This document shows, one piece after another, positions 1 to 48,388 of a stretch of 64,000 bases of DNA. Source of the stretch: Sitta carolinensis (taxonomy: Eukaryota; Chordata; Aves; Passeriformes; Sittidae). The notes under the pieces are model-generated. The model was not told the origin of the DNA. It ran no database searches and worked only from the letters and a program-made list of their open reading frames with translations. The first letter of the stretch is position 1, and every line of letters starts with the position of its first letter. The position numbers were made by a program, and so were the translations under genes. The stretch is from NCBI GenBank assembly GCA_032173965.1, contig CM063289.1, positions 25,755,690 through 25,819,689 of the forward strand, in the 5' to 3' direction.

Positions 1-639
1 CTTTCACTGACAGAACTGCAGCTCCCCACTAAGGCACTGCCTTATCACCACTGACAAGATTACAGGGGTTTCCTTGAGAGTGTGGGGAACTGAGCAAGCA
101 GCTGTCGCTAATCCCATAAGGAAATGTTCTCCCACTGAGGTACATGGAGAGATTTGAATGCTGCAAATAATTTGAGAAAAGAGTATAATTTTTTAAAGCA
201 TGTTAATTCTCATTCTGCTTGCTGATGCATGGGTACAGATCCAGGGTAGCATTACCACCCTCCTGTAAAAGTTAAGAGCTCAGCCTGGACTGGTGCTTGT
301 TGGCTTCTTCTGGAAGTTGGGATGAGAAATCCACATTCAGCACCCTGAGGCATACAGGCCACCTTCAGGGGACACTCTGGGAGGTGATCTGTGGTGAATT
401 CAATTTAGATGTAAAAGTGTTTCCCCAGGTTAAAGGGCTGGTTTGATGGAGGACAGACAGTGTACGGAAATGAGCACACGTGTTCCTGCAGAAGGCAGAA
501 AGGTGACTTTTGAGTCACATGTGTTCCATAAACACTGAGGGACACGATGAGTCCCTGGAGTCCGTAGAGAATCTTCATGGCAGCAGGCTGAACATTGTTG
601 GTGTGAGTTAGCTCAGACTGTCCAGTTACTATGTGTAAG
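1..639. other. Flank downstream of LRP8
   Basis: No exon or known repeat was recognised. In human the next gene in this direction is MAGOH; I looked for its conserved start and saw nothing. The stretch is probably intergenic, or residual UTR if the true 3' end lies further out. Confidence 0.4.
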
Positions 640-660
640 AAGTGAAACAAAAATTATCAT

Positions 661-666
661 TTTATT
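661..666 (-). terminator. Candidate distal poly(A) signal AATAAA
   Basis: AATAAA on the minus strand is preceded by AT-rich sequence and followed within about 10-25 nt by a T-rich element. It is the best of three candidate polyadenylation signals downstream of the LRP8 stop codon. No transcript evidence is available. Confidence 0.4.
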
Positions 667-1841
667 GCTAATACAGCATAAATAATTGTAAAAGGGAGTT
701 GTTTTGGGAAGCATACCCTAATGCTGGTTTGGAGACTCTCTTACGAGGCTCTTTCCTTTTCTTTTGTGCTGTTCTTGCTGTTTAGACCTGGAGAGAATTC
801 TGTTGTTTAACTTTTTCTATTTGTTACCATATTACTTTGCTAAAATACTTAACTGAAAGGGAAGAATGTTTTGAACTAACAAAAACCTATTTTCAGTTAG
901 ATAGAGAACTACATCACTGATATTTACCAGTACATCAGTCCATATTAGCTTGGTAATAACTCTTTGTGCCTGGAAAGTTTTACCTGCTTGGCTGCTTCCT
1001 TTGGGACCAAGAACTGACTGAAAGACAATTTCAATAAATGCACTGCTTCCAAGGTTTGAACAACATGTGATGGGGAAAGGTTCTCTTGTGTTGTATTGTA
1101 TTGTATTATCCAGGATTTCATTTTTTCAAGAGACAGGGAAGAGAGAGCAAGCTAACAGAGTGTTTAGTTCTGAGTCAGGTATGTGCCCAGCCAAAACTAT
1201 TGTCATACTTCCAGAACAGTGAACCTTTTCCCAGCTTTGTTTCCATGGGAGGGACTGTTTGTATGTTTAAAAGAAAAGAAGTTGAGTCTGCCTCTTGAGA
1301 TTGCAAGAAAGCAGTATTTCTTTTTTTCAAGATGGCATAAATGTGGCTCTAAGGAGTTCTGCAGTTTCTGTAGGTGTTTTACCAAAAGCTCGAAGAAGAA
1401 ATTGAGTTGTTTGCATTTAGTTGTTGAACAGACCAGCATGTAATAGTTCAGGTTAAAAACTCCACCAGTTGTGTGGTGGGCACTGTTCAGTTCTGGGACA
1501 TTTTTCTCACACTGGGTAAGGACTGGTGTACTTGTACCACAGGAGGTTTTACTCAGTTACATCACTGATGGAACTGTTCAGCTCAAGGAAATGAAGCTGA
1601 TGCTGTTTTCTGTGTGATTTGCAGATGACCAAACCCAACATGTTGTGGAATAAGAACTGTCCCCAGTGCTGCTGTTGTGACACTGCAGCTGAACAGCTGC
1701 ATTACGCAGCACTGCTCCCAAATCCCATTCTGGATTAGGGCAAAAAAGAAAATAAAATAAGGAAAACTCAGACCAAAAATATGCTACAGTCCCCTTTCAC
1801 CCACCATGAAGTAATTAGTTCAGTAATCCCAGATAAAAAAA

Positions 1842-1847
1842 TTTAAT
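1842..1847 (-). terminator. Candidate intermediate poly(A) signal ATTAAA
   Basis: ATTAAA on the minus strand is followed by a T run, and further down by G/T-rich sequence (GGTGGGTG). It is a possible alternative 3' end of LRP8. Confidence 0.25.
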
Positions 1848-2585
1848 CTTTCTATAGAAACAGTGCACTGTTTTACAAACGTGTTCATTTGGTTTCCAGT
1901 ACAGCAAGTGTTACACAGAGCCCCCCCGCCCCTCCCTGGGCCTTTTGTCCAGAAGGTAAAAACTGAAACACAAAAGGCACCAAGCAAGACTCTAACAGAA
2001 CTTCAGTATGACAAGACAGAGCAGAAATGATTACAATGTTAAATATCACCCTACCAATCTGAACCATTATTTAAAATAATTAATTTCTTAAAAAAAAATT
2101 TGGTGTCTGACTTCTCAGTAGTTATAAATCTGTAAAGGTTGAAATCAGCACTGCAGATTGAGTTCATTTACAACTGTTTGAAAAAACCTGCAGCCTTTTA
2201 CATGTGGTTTGTACAGGTTTGTTTGTGTGTTCTTAAAAAAGTATCAAAACTGTAGAACTTTCATATATATTTACATTTGTCTGTTAGTTACAGTGTTATC
2301 ACATACAGCCTTTCTCAGCTTTTTTCTTCATGCACACAGTGCATGGATTTGTAGAAATAGAGGTTCATACCTTTAAACAATAATGGGATAGCTCACTCAT
2401 TTTAAAATCTAAAATTTGGAATAGAAGGATGCTTGATTACTTCTATATTGTCTATGCAGGCCATGAGGCATTTGAGAATATGTATTATGTCTGTAATGCG
2501 TACCAGGGCTTTAGACACTTTCTTCCTTCTCTTAGTCAAGAATCAGCTTTCAGCTCACATTACTCTGTAAATTTCATCTAAAAGA

Positions 2586-2610
2586 AAAGAAAACAAAACA
2601 AAACAAAAAC
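2586..2610. repeat. A-rich simple repeat (AAAAC)n
   Basis: Three to four imperfect units of AAAAC are followed by a run of C. The repeat lies within the inferred 3' UTR. Confidence 0.7.
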
Positions 2611-3576
2611 CCCCAAACCTATTCAGCCTGAGTTTCTTTTGCTCACTCAAATACAAAAGCTTGGACTGACAAAAACATGAGGAAGATTTCTTTAGGATGT
2701 GGTACAGTTCAGGGAGGTACTAGTCCATTATGCAATGGAAGGTAAGTGTATTTACTTTCCACAGAATTCCAAGGAAATCCTATAGAATGAGACAAGAAAC
2801 ACCAAGTGTTTTTCGTGCCAGGTGCAGGATGACCCAGCCAAAGACACTGGAGAGGCTGGGAGTTTTGAAGCTGCTCTGGCCTCCTTGCCCAGTGCTCTCT
2901 GCTTGGGAGAGCTGCCCTGGGGGAGCTTGTTCCATGGGCAGGACTTTGGAAAAGTTCTGTGTGTGCCACAGCAGTTCCTAAAATTGGATTTTTAATCAGT
3001 AGGAGCAGGGAACAAGGGCAGTGACTTTTGTTACTGCGTTATTTTCCTGATGAACCAGGGAGAGTGCTCACTTTGGAGTGTAAAAATATATGGCTAAATC
3101 TTTGTTTCTGATAATTCTGAGCTGATTTAAGAGGTGCAAGATTCCCAGTGTGGAAAAGCATTTAGATTTACATTTAGAAACAAATGAACAAAAACCAAAT
3201 CAGATTTGTACCAAGCTGTAAAAAAGCAACAATACAACACAAAAACCCTGGGTGCTGTAGGAGTTTCTCCTGACTGAAATGCTGTAGGCAATAGCTCTCC
3301 AGTTAAATGCACTGCATGGATTCTTCATGGGTTGACTGGAAAATGAAAAAGAGCCCTTAAGAGCCAGGATGGAAATCAGGAGCTGTTTGTTATGGAGTGC
3401 TTCACTGGTCAGCTATCTTACACTACAGCTCTTTCTTACATAAGTGTTTTTAGATTTCAAAGCAAACTTCGCAAACATCCTGTAAAAATTCAATTATCCC
3501 TAATTTTCATAAATGTAGGCTAGTAGTTTTAAAATATATGTATATATTTTTATATATATGTATATATTTATATGCC

Positions 3577-3607
3577 TATATATCTATCTTGTCCAGATAG
3601 ATATATA
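3577..3607. repeat. Perfect 13-bp inverted repeat in AT-rich 3' UTR tract
   Basis: The arms at 3577-3589 and 3595-3607 are exact reverse complements separated by five bases (TGTCC). They sit at the end of a (TA)-rich tract that starts near 3534. In the LRP8 transcript this would form a stable-looking AU-rich stem-loop. Confidence 0.8.
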
Positions 3608-3736
3608 CACAGATAATCTATGCACAGCAAGCCAAACATACAAAAAATAAATACTCTCACCCCTCTACTATATTTACAGAACAGATTTCATAATCCAGGT
3701 TTTGTTAATAAATATTTCTAAACTGCCTGTACAGAA

Positions 3737-3742
3737 TTTATT
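3737..3742 (-). terminator. Candidate proximal poly(A) signal AATAAA
   Basis: AATAAA on the minus strand lies about 355 nt after the LRP8 stop. The downstream sequence is AT-rich without an obvious G/T-rich element. It could give a short-UTR isoform. Confidence 0.3.
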
Positions 3743-4096
3743 TTACTTATGTTGATGGATAGCCACAAAGCATATTCAACATATTTACAAAATATCTATA
3801 AATATAGTCTTAAAATAAAGCAGTAGCTACTGAACCTTCAGCCTGGCTGGTTATGTACATTGAGTTAGTAGCTCAGCTGTTGCTTATTCACTATCACAAA
3901 TGGGTAGTGCAACAAGTTAAAATGTGTATAAAAGATTATACATACGAAACTCTCACATCCTTTGGATGTTTGCAGTTCATTATAACTTTGTGGTTACCCT
4001 TCTGCAACATAAATAACCATCAAAAAGAAGAAGCAGGTTCTGTGATCCAAAGCAGATGTGTTCAGTGTTCAGATGACTGGAGCAGCATCTTCATCC

Positions 4097-40339
<36,243 letters not shown>

Positions 40340-43300
40340 CTGGAAGAAAAAACCCAAGAAATCAACAAAAGTTAAACATATTTCCAAACATTTCTAATAT
40401 TGTTCATACTGTTAAAGTTACTTTGACTTTGAATGGCTGATCCTGAGACATTTTGGAATGAAATCCCAAGTCAACCTGCTGCCTCTTCAATCAGGTCTCC
40501 CTGCACAGGCTGCCCTGGGAATGAGACCCTTCCTGTCCCTCCAGCCTGTACCAGTCCCTCCCAGGAGCATGCAAATAAAACAGCCATCACCCCTCACTCT
40601 TAGTTTCAAGCTTAAATGAATGGAGGAAGTTGTGCAGCACCAGCACTGCCCAGCTCTGCCTCCCTGCCCGGCACACTGAGCTGGAGCTGTTCGGTCCCTC
40701 CCCTGCACACAGCACAGCAGCTCTGCTCAAACCACCTCCAGCTAAGCCAGGAAAACCAAATTCCCTCATTTTAGTACCAGGGTGCACATCTATGTTTAGC
40801 AAGGCAATTTCTAAACATAATGATCTGGGCAGATTGTGGTCAGCAAAGCTGAGGAAAAAGCAGCAAGGACAAGCAGGAGCTTGCAGACATTTAACAAATG
40901 GAGCTGTAACTGCGTAAATTGGAGGCAACCGTGATGTCAGACATGGAGACACAGGAGGACCCGCAGAAGCAAAAACCCCAGTACAGGCAAGAACACAACT
41001 ATGAAAAAGAATCTGCCAGATTTATCTGGAACCATGTAAGCTGTGAAGCTCATTCTCTCATAACTAGTTTGCATTGCTAAAATTCCTATTTTTCTTTTCC
41101 CTTCATACTGGTGTAAAGAGCAACAGATCTACATTTATTGTGACAAGGCTGATGAAATGCAAAATGTTCCACAGTTTAAACAATTGTTTAGCATTCTGGA
41201 ATCATCATCGAGTTTGGCAGGATTTGCTTATTAAACAGACCAATTTCTCTCTTCAAAAATTTTCGTGCATTCAAATAGTTCTTCCATTGGTATTGATGAT
41301 AATAATGCTGTGTATGGCTGCAGGTCTACTTAGCAGGGGAGAACCTAAATTCTAAATTAAAACCTTCACATTACCCTGGTAAAGGGATTTACACAAAGTC
41401 TATCAGCTTCCCAAGTGCTGAGTGAGACAGGATGAAAATTGTACCTCCCCTTGCACCTACACAAGGAGGCTGTGAAAGGGCATCTTACAGCCCCAAAGCA
41501 TCCACCAGCCACTTGCAGAGCAGTGCTATTTAATTCCTGGATTTCTCTGTCTTAGCACCTTGAAGTGCTATAAGAATCAGTTTTGAGAAGCTGTGGGCAA
41601 CCAATACTTCAAGAAAAATTAGGTCCTGCCACAGACAGACAGTTAATAACAGATGTAATGAAGTTTTATAACCCCGAGGCATGACAGCATTTCTGTTGAA
41701 ATTTGCTCACTACATACCTAAATAACATTTATGAATGTTGCATGATTACAGGGGGGAGGAAAAAAAGGATCCTTACTTAGGCTTTAGGATTATTTTCCCA
41801 GCAAATTAGTAATAAAAAAAAAATTAGAAAGGCTCCCCAACAAGACCCCACCAGGATCAGTGTATCTGCCAACTCAGGCCAGGTCCTGTGTCCCCATCCC
41901 TCTAAACTGCAGGTTTTGTACTGCCCAACTGCAGTAAGGTCTGGACTGGACAGAAATACTGGGAAAACTGGGATACCAAAGATGTCACAGAGACATTTGT
42001 TAATCAGGTTATTGGTTCACATCCCCCAAAAATTGTTCTAGTTCTTGCTCTGGCAATGGTGATGGAAAGGGGAATTTTTTTGGATGCCAAGTAGGACCAG
42101 GTCTTCCATCCTCACTGTCAATCTCCATTGATGGTATCCATGTGGATCAAGGCACATAAAAACATGTTCCACACACCTGATTTTGATGAGGGTGAAATAT
42201 CATAAAATGGTATCATCACACAGTAGGATCATAAACCAGCAAAAAGGTTCCTTATTGGTCACAGTTTAAAGTATGGGCATTACTTTTGCTTAGCTGCTGT
42301 GGGCAGATGCTTGATAGCTTTGGGAAGCTGAAAGGTATGAACAGAAGGCTCCTATTTATGGAAAGCAATCTCTGTGTTAATCATCTCCTGACAGAGTAAT
42401 TACAGACATTTAAAATATGTAAATCAAAGCTTGAACTTTCAGGGATGCAGCAAGAGAAGCTGCTGTTGGTCACAGTTCATCAAATCTCTGTGTTCCAGAG
42501 GTTTCTGCACCCAGGCAATTGTTGCATGGAAGCCAACGACTTGTAAGCACTGGCAGGTAACAGAGGGGACTTGCACAAAACTCCAAGCAAAACTTTGGTG
42601 AAAACACACCTGCATTTCCAGCAAGTTGGGTGTTTTCCTCCCCTCTCCCTGAAGAGGCTGCAGATGCAAGTGGAGTCCATGTTGTTGTCCATGCTGTTTG
42701 AGAGGCTTTCAGCAACTGCAGTCCAGACTAAGCATTTCTGTTTCTGTGCACAGTTTACACAAACCCAGGCCTCTTGGGCTGACATGACCAAAATGTTTTA
42801 CTTCCTCCTTCCCTCTTCGTGCAGCCAGAAGGGAAAGGGTTAGTGCTGTGTGTGATGGTGAGTGCTCTTGCCCTGGATGCATTCTGGACCAGTTCGAGTC
42901 ATACCAAGATCTGCCTTTTCAGAAAAGCACCATTAAACAACTCAGTTGAAATGTCAGACACATCAAGACCAATTTATCACAATGAACTGCAAATGCCAAG
43001 GATGGACAACAATGGTTTATTTATAAGGAGACAAGAGCAAAGAAGACAAGAAGGTTCCATTTACTCACTACTGCCAATGGCACATTCTTCTTTCTCTTTT
43101 ATAGGAGGCTACAAAGTCTTTCAGAGAACCATAGAGCCTAACTGGCGCCCCACTGTTTGCTTCCTCTTGTGCCACTGCTGTGCTTTTCAGGCTCCGGACA
43201 TCATGTATATTCAAGAAAGCCCAAGAAAACAAAATTGATTTACTTTCAGAAGACCATTTGTCAGGTTCTCACCAAACAGGTACTCTAAGAGCATACACAA

Positions 43301-43493
43301 AATGCAATTAAGCAGCTTCTACTGGTGGGAAACCCACAAGACTTTTCATCAGCAGACTGAAAAGAATGCTCTTTGTGGAAATACATCATCTTACAGGTCT
43401 GAACAGCTCCTCTATCTCTGCTGAAATAACTCCCCATCCTCTCCAGATTGCCCCTTGAGGTTTTCCCAGGTTCTTCAGAAGCTCCAACCCCCA

Positions 43494-43506
43494 TTTTTTT
43501 TTTTTT
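43494..43506. repeat. Poly(T) tract
   Basis: A run of about 13 T follows a short C run. It is a simple homopolymer. Confidence 0.75.
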
Positions 43507-43978
43507 CTACAACAGAGAAAACTGAATACTAAAATGATTTCATTATTTTCCACCATGCCAATGAACTGTTCCCATCTATATTTCCACTACTTTTATTATG
43601 GAACTTAAAATTCCTACCTCCCTCTTTCCTCCAGCAATGGTTTAGTTGTCAGCTTCTTATTTTTTTAAAGGAAAATTTTTTACAAGGACCTCCCCTCCTC
43701 AAACACTGCCCTTAAATCATCTTTTCTCACAGCTGGCATAACTGCCTCAGAGATGTACTAAGAACAAAATAAGTGTTCACAACTGCCCAAGTACAGGACT
43801 AGAATCCAGTTAGTTTCCAGACAAAACAAGCCAAACTAGTAAATGAGCAAAAGTTCTGCAGAGAGGAGGGGAGCTGACAGGCAGAGATTGCTTAGGGAAA
43901 TTCAGAACTCAGAGTTCTCAATCACTAGGATTGTGATTCAGAAAAAAATCTCAGTCACAAGTTTGCAAATATAGTTCT

Positions 43979-44013
43979 TTATATATATATGTGTGTGTAT
44001 ATGAATATATATC
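43979..44013. repeat. (TA)n(TG)n microsatellite
   Basis: Alternating TA and TG dinucleotides form a compound simple repeat in the upstream intron. Confidence 0.8.
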
Positions 44014-47000
44014 CCAGTCTACACTCACTACTGACTTACAACTCAAAGTTTCCCACTGAAGTATTTCAGGTGGGTAAGAAACAGTTAAAAATCCATCTTC
44101 TGACTTAAAATATTGTCACAGCTGGAGGTGTGTCTGACTTCCCTTGCCCCTTCTCCCAGCTGGGTGGGTGTGAGGAACACTGGCCTCTACCCCATTCACC
44201 ACCAGTTCACTCTGCAGCTCAGGACAGGTGGCTGCTGTTTTCATTTACTTAACCCTTCCAGACACATCAGATTCTGGGTGTGATTTTATAAGGTGTGTTA
44301 TATCATACTTGTCATACTTGATCTCCCTGAGCCTTCCTTGTGGCATGTTATGATCAGAAGTGTTTGTGTGGGGACAGTCACATCCATGGTGGGTGACTGC
44401 CCTGTCCTGGCAGGTTTTGGCCCTGGTGCCCAGAGCAGTGTGAGCACACAGGGACTCCCCTGAACCCTCAGCTTTCGCTGGGTGCTTGAGTTTGGATCTG
44501 TGCCTCAGCAATACACAGAGACAGAGCACACTATGGGGAATGCTAATCAAAGAATTGCTCCCACTAAGGTTAGGAGCTGCACTGAACTCCCCTTCTGTCA
44601 TGTACAGCAACACAGTACAAGCATCAGCCTGCTGGCATAGCAAAGCTTACATGAACTTGTGACTTCTACAAAAGCCAATGCAACTCATCCAGCAGCAGTA
44701 CTTGGGTTGCTCACCATATCTGTATTACACATACTCTTGAGAGCTCTGAGAAAATACAGGCAATTCTACAATTTCAGCTGAAAGCAGCCCAGGCCAAAAC
44801 AAATGTCATGATTAGTGGCTTAAGTGAATTAAGATTACAGCAGTGAGACTTGGAATGAGACCAGCCCCCCCAGTGACGCCTTTGTTGACAGAAGCAGCCG
44901 CCCCATCCATCTGCTCCCACAGCAAACTCCGTGCTGCTCACACCGGGCCACGCTGACAACACCCACTCCCAGGGCCTGGGAGTTCAACTGATGCTACCTG
45001 ACTCTACATTTGTGAGTGTGCAAGTACAGGCTGATGTGCCATAACCGTTGTGGCAGCATGCAAAGGCACAGAAAGAGTGAAACGTCTATTCTTCCTGCAT
45101 GAAAAGATAATGAACTTATGGGCACTGCCTTTAAACTTTCAACATAAATTAAGCAACTTGAAAGACAGATTGGGAAAGGTGACTAAGGAACTATACTGTA
45201 AAATGTCAGGAACGGTATCAACAATTGATACACCTGATAAATAGATTCAGTGGTGTGATTTGGTTGATAATGACTTCTGAACATAAGTTCCCAGGGGAAT
45301 AGAAGAGGATTTGCACAGATTTCCCACCATTGCACTGCCCTTATTAACTCCATTCTTGTGTGCCTGTAAGAAGGGCTCCTTTACAACACCATGCATTAGG
45401 AATCTTAGATGAGTCTCCAACTCCTCTACCTTGAAACTGGAGTGAGAAAATAAGCTTAGCACACAAAGGGTTCCACTTGTCTAAAAGAGATAGGCAGCAG
45501 GTACCTGGCTTTTGTGCAGATTAGCACAGAGGTGATTACCACCTCTGACATCAGAGTGAAATAATCAGGAATTCAAAATCCCGGGATTAATCCTAATTAC
45601 TGAAATAGAGACTCACTGTCAGAGTAACAGTGAGGTAACTTTTATAGGAAAAGTGTGTTCCAAAAGCACAGACACTGCAAACAACCCCAAGTAAGAAAAC
45701 GGTTCTCTGGTATCGTGCCAATAGTTTTATCAGATAATATAAACTGTATTTGAGCATAGTGCAAGGAGGTAAGAGATCTCTGTAGCAGGCTGCAAAGACA
45801 AATGGCATCAGGTTTTAGCTAAGCTCCTTGTCTCACCACGTGAGCCACCTGCATGGGTGGGGAAGAATCCCAGGTTCAGAGCTATCCTGGCACACTTGGA
45901 ATCCTCAATACTGTTGCAGCCCAGGACAGCAAGCTGCACAGAAAGGACTGCTACCTTTGGGCTTCCAGTGCACCATTTTATCTTTGAGTCCTGATTGCTG
46001 TTCTTACTCATCCACTTCAAAAACCAAAACTACCATCAGACTTGGCTACAAAAAGTATTTTCTTCCCTCAGTCTGACTGGCAGGACTTCAGCTGATTTTG
46101 TATTCCTGTAAACACAGCAAATGCTCTTTTGCTGCAATCATCTGAGCACATCTCACCTAATTCATCTCGGAGCTTCTCCAGATACTGTTCTGATGGCACT
46201 TCTGTTCTCTACCTGATGTGCCCAACAGGCCCTGCTGCTGAGAAATGAAGTCCTTAAATTCAAGTCAGTTGCCTTGTTTTGAGTAAATCCAAGTCTAGGT
46301 CAATGGCCCATGGTAAACAGGATGATTACATGATCCTCCTCGGTCTCAACCTGCAGGAAAATTGTGATACTTTCAGTAGCTAGGAATCAGAAAGCTTTTT
46401 AATTGCCTTTAAACTGTTCCTCATGGTGATACTTCTGAGAATTCAGAATTGACAAAGATCAGATGTTTAACAGCAGTGAGGATATAGGCTGTTGATCCTC
46501 ATTAAATTCCATTTTTTTAACCATCTAGTGCTTGTAAAACAACAGTGTTTTTTTTTAACTGGTGTCTGTAGAATACACTGTGACATTCCCCCACTGTCAA
46601 GTCTGGTTGTGCTCAGAGAAGCCAGTTTCTAAGAGACCATGACAGGTTATTAGGCATGAGAGAGATGCACATGATACAGTGAGGGCTTTCTGCTCCCGAA
46701 CAAACTACATTTCCTTACCTGCCATTGCACACAGGAGAATTCATTGCACAAGTTCATTCCCAGAAGCAGCTTTTATGCCAAGCACCTTGAGACAAAAGCT
46801 GCCTTTCCAGAGGAAGCTGAGCAGTTCCACAGATACTGTCAGCAATCCCTCAAGGCTGGTCCTTGCCTGGGCCTTTCTGCTCCACCCAGCCCCCTGTGTA
46901 TGATCAGCAGTGCCCTGGTGGTTCTGATGCTAAATGTCCCGAGGCACTGCTTTGGTCAGGGATGCACAAATCCTTTCATAAACCTGGATGAGACACAGGC

Positions 47001-48324
47001 TAACCCTGGGGTTCCAACTCCATTCCTTGCCACCGTTTCCCCAGATCCTGGGCAGCACCAGTGTACCCAATGACCATGAGCACAGCACAGCTGTGGTGGG
47101 ACCTGCTGCAGACCTGAGCTCCACTCCACGGGGCAAGGCAGAGATGGGAACAGAATGAGGCTGGTGCAGTCCAGCTCCATCTGAGGAAAGCATTATTGCA
47201 CAGTGTGCAGCCATGGCAGAGCCCAGGAGCCACGTGCCACCTCTGAATGACAGCTCCTCATCTTTGCTGACACCAAGGCCATATGGGCATGAGAAACATT
47301 TACTCAGATTAATCCCAAGAAGAAATGAGTACAGCCCTGTAGTGACAGCCCTGCTTAATGACAGTGAAGCACTGCCCTCATTGTTTAGAGGAGCAAAAAG
47401 GGGATTTTGATAAACTCAAGTCAGAGGCCATCTGCCAACTTTCCTCCATTTCTACCAACTTTGGCCCTTTGCATGTCTTCTTGATGGAAGAAGAAAATCC
47501 ATAATTTACTCTGGACTTAAAATGGAGAGCTGTTTTAAACCCTAACACAGTCCCTCTTTATGCAAACACCAGACCCTCTTGCCTTTCTCTCTGCTTCTCC
47601 TCTAAACCAGAGCAGAACTTGCTTCAAGAGGAGTTGTGTCTCTAAGACTTTTTTCTGGCTACTGAAAACCTGAATTTCCACGTGAGATTTCTTCAGATCA
47701 CTTTGTACTACTTAAAATTTTCTCTTCACTGGTGGTTTTCTCTTATCTCAAGGATCAGTTGGTCATGCCCTTAGCTTGGCACAGAAGATACTAATAAAAG
47801 CCACGGGGAAAATCCTAGACATCAAAGTAAGAAACCAGAACAGCTGAAGAAGAACCTGTTCCTGGCAAAAGTAAAGCAGCAATGTGCACTGCTGATCTCA
47901 AACAGTTTCGTAATAAACTGACAGTTGACTTTTGTAGTTAGCAAACACCCAGGCCTGCCAGCAAAAGCCAGGACTCAAAATTTTCTTTAGAGATAGTTTT
48001 CTAATAGAAAAGCTATTAAATATTCCCTTTTGTGAGAGGCATTTTTCATGCTCAATCAAAAGCAAAGCTTAAAAAAAAATCCTACAATGACATGACTTTG
48101 TTTAAGAAGGTCAGAAAAAATACTCTGCTTTTTTCTACCCTGAACATAACATCTTCTTTAAACTCTATTGTTTCTCGAGCTAGTTTGAAAGAGAGTGATG
48201 TACAACATTGTCCTGTCAAACCTCCCATCCCACCACTGTCTACATCAATAATTACCCTGTCAATCTATGTACACATTGCCAGTTGCAATGCAGTTCAGCC
48301 TTCTCTTCCTTCTGTATTAAATTG

Positions 48325-48388
48325 GATTGGGGGAGGTCAGGGGAGAAGAGAGAAAAAGAAGAAAAAAATGGGGAAAAAAATAAAAGGA
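48325..48388. repeat. Purine-rich tract
   Basis: About 60 bases consist almost entirely of G and A on the plus strand, interrupted by a few T or C. It is low-complexity and potentially triplex-forming. Confidence 0.7.

Larger units (their letters stand above)
640..4096 (-). other. LRP8: LRP8 3' UTR (3' end uncertain)
   Basis: AT-rich non-coding sequence follows the LRP8 stop. Candidate polyadenylation signals on the minus strand are AATAAA at 3742-3737 (about 355 nt after the stop), ATTAAA at 1847-1842 (G/T-rich sequence follows at about 1790-1805) and AATAAA at 666-661. The last is directly followed by a T-rich stretch (TTTTTGTTTC), the best-looking cleavage context, so I placed the end near 640. 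A 3.4 kb UTR would fit the long 3' UTR of mammalian LRP8. The start of the UTR is certain and its end is inferred. It contains an AT-rich tract with a hairpin near 3577-3607 and an (AAAAC)n stretch at 2586-2610. Confidence 0.45.

Noticed and set aside
43143..43155. TGGCGCCCCAC, similar to a retroviral lysine-tRNA primer binding site
   Set aside because: No LTR, no polypurine tract and no viral frame nearby; the match is partial.
43321..43380. Reverse complement reading QSADEKSC, resembling an LA module end
   Set aside because: The upstream residues lack the required cysteines and aromatic position, and there are no splice sites of the right phase.
46068..46215. Minus-strand frame containing PSEQYLEKLRDELGEMCSDDCSK, exon-like with a GTGAGA motif after DEL
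   Set aside because: It is short, with a stop just upstream and no convincing acceptor. The resemblance to an LA signature (CSDDC) lacks the cysteine pattern, and no family is recognised.
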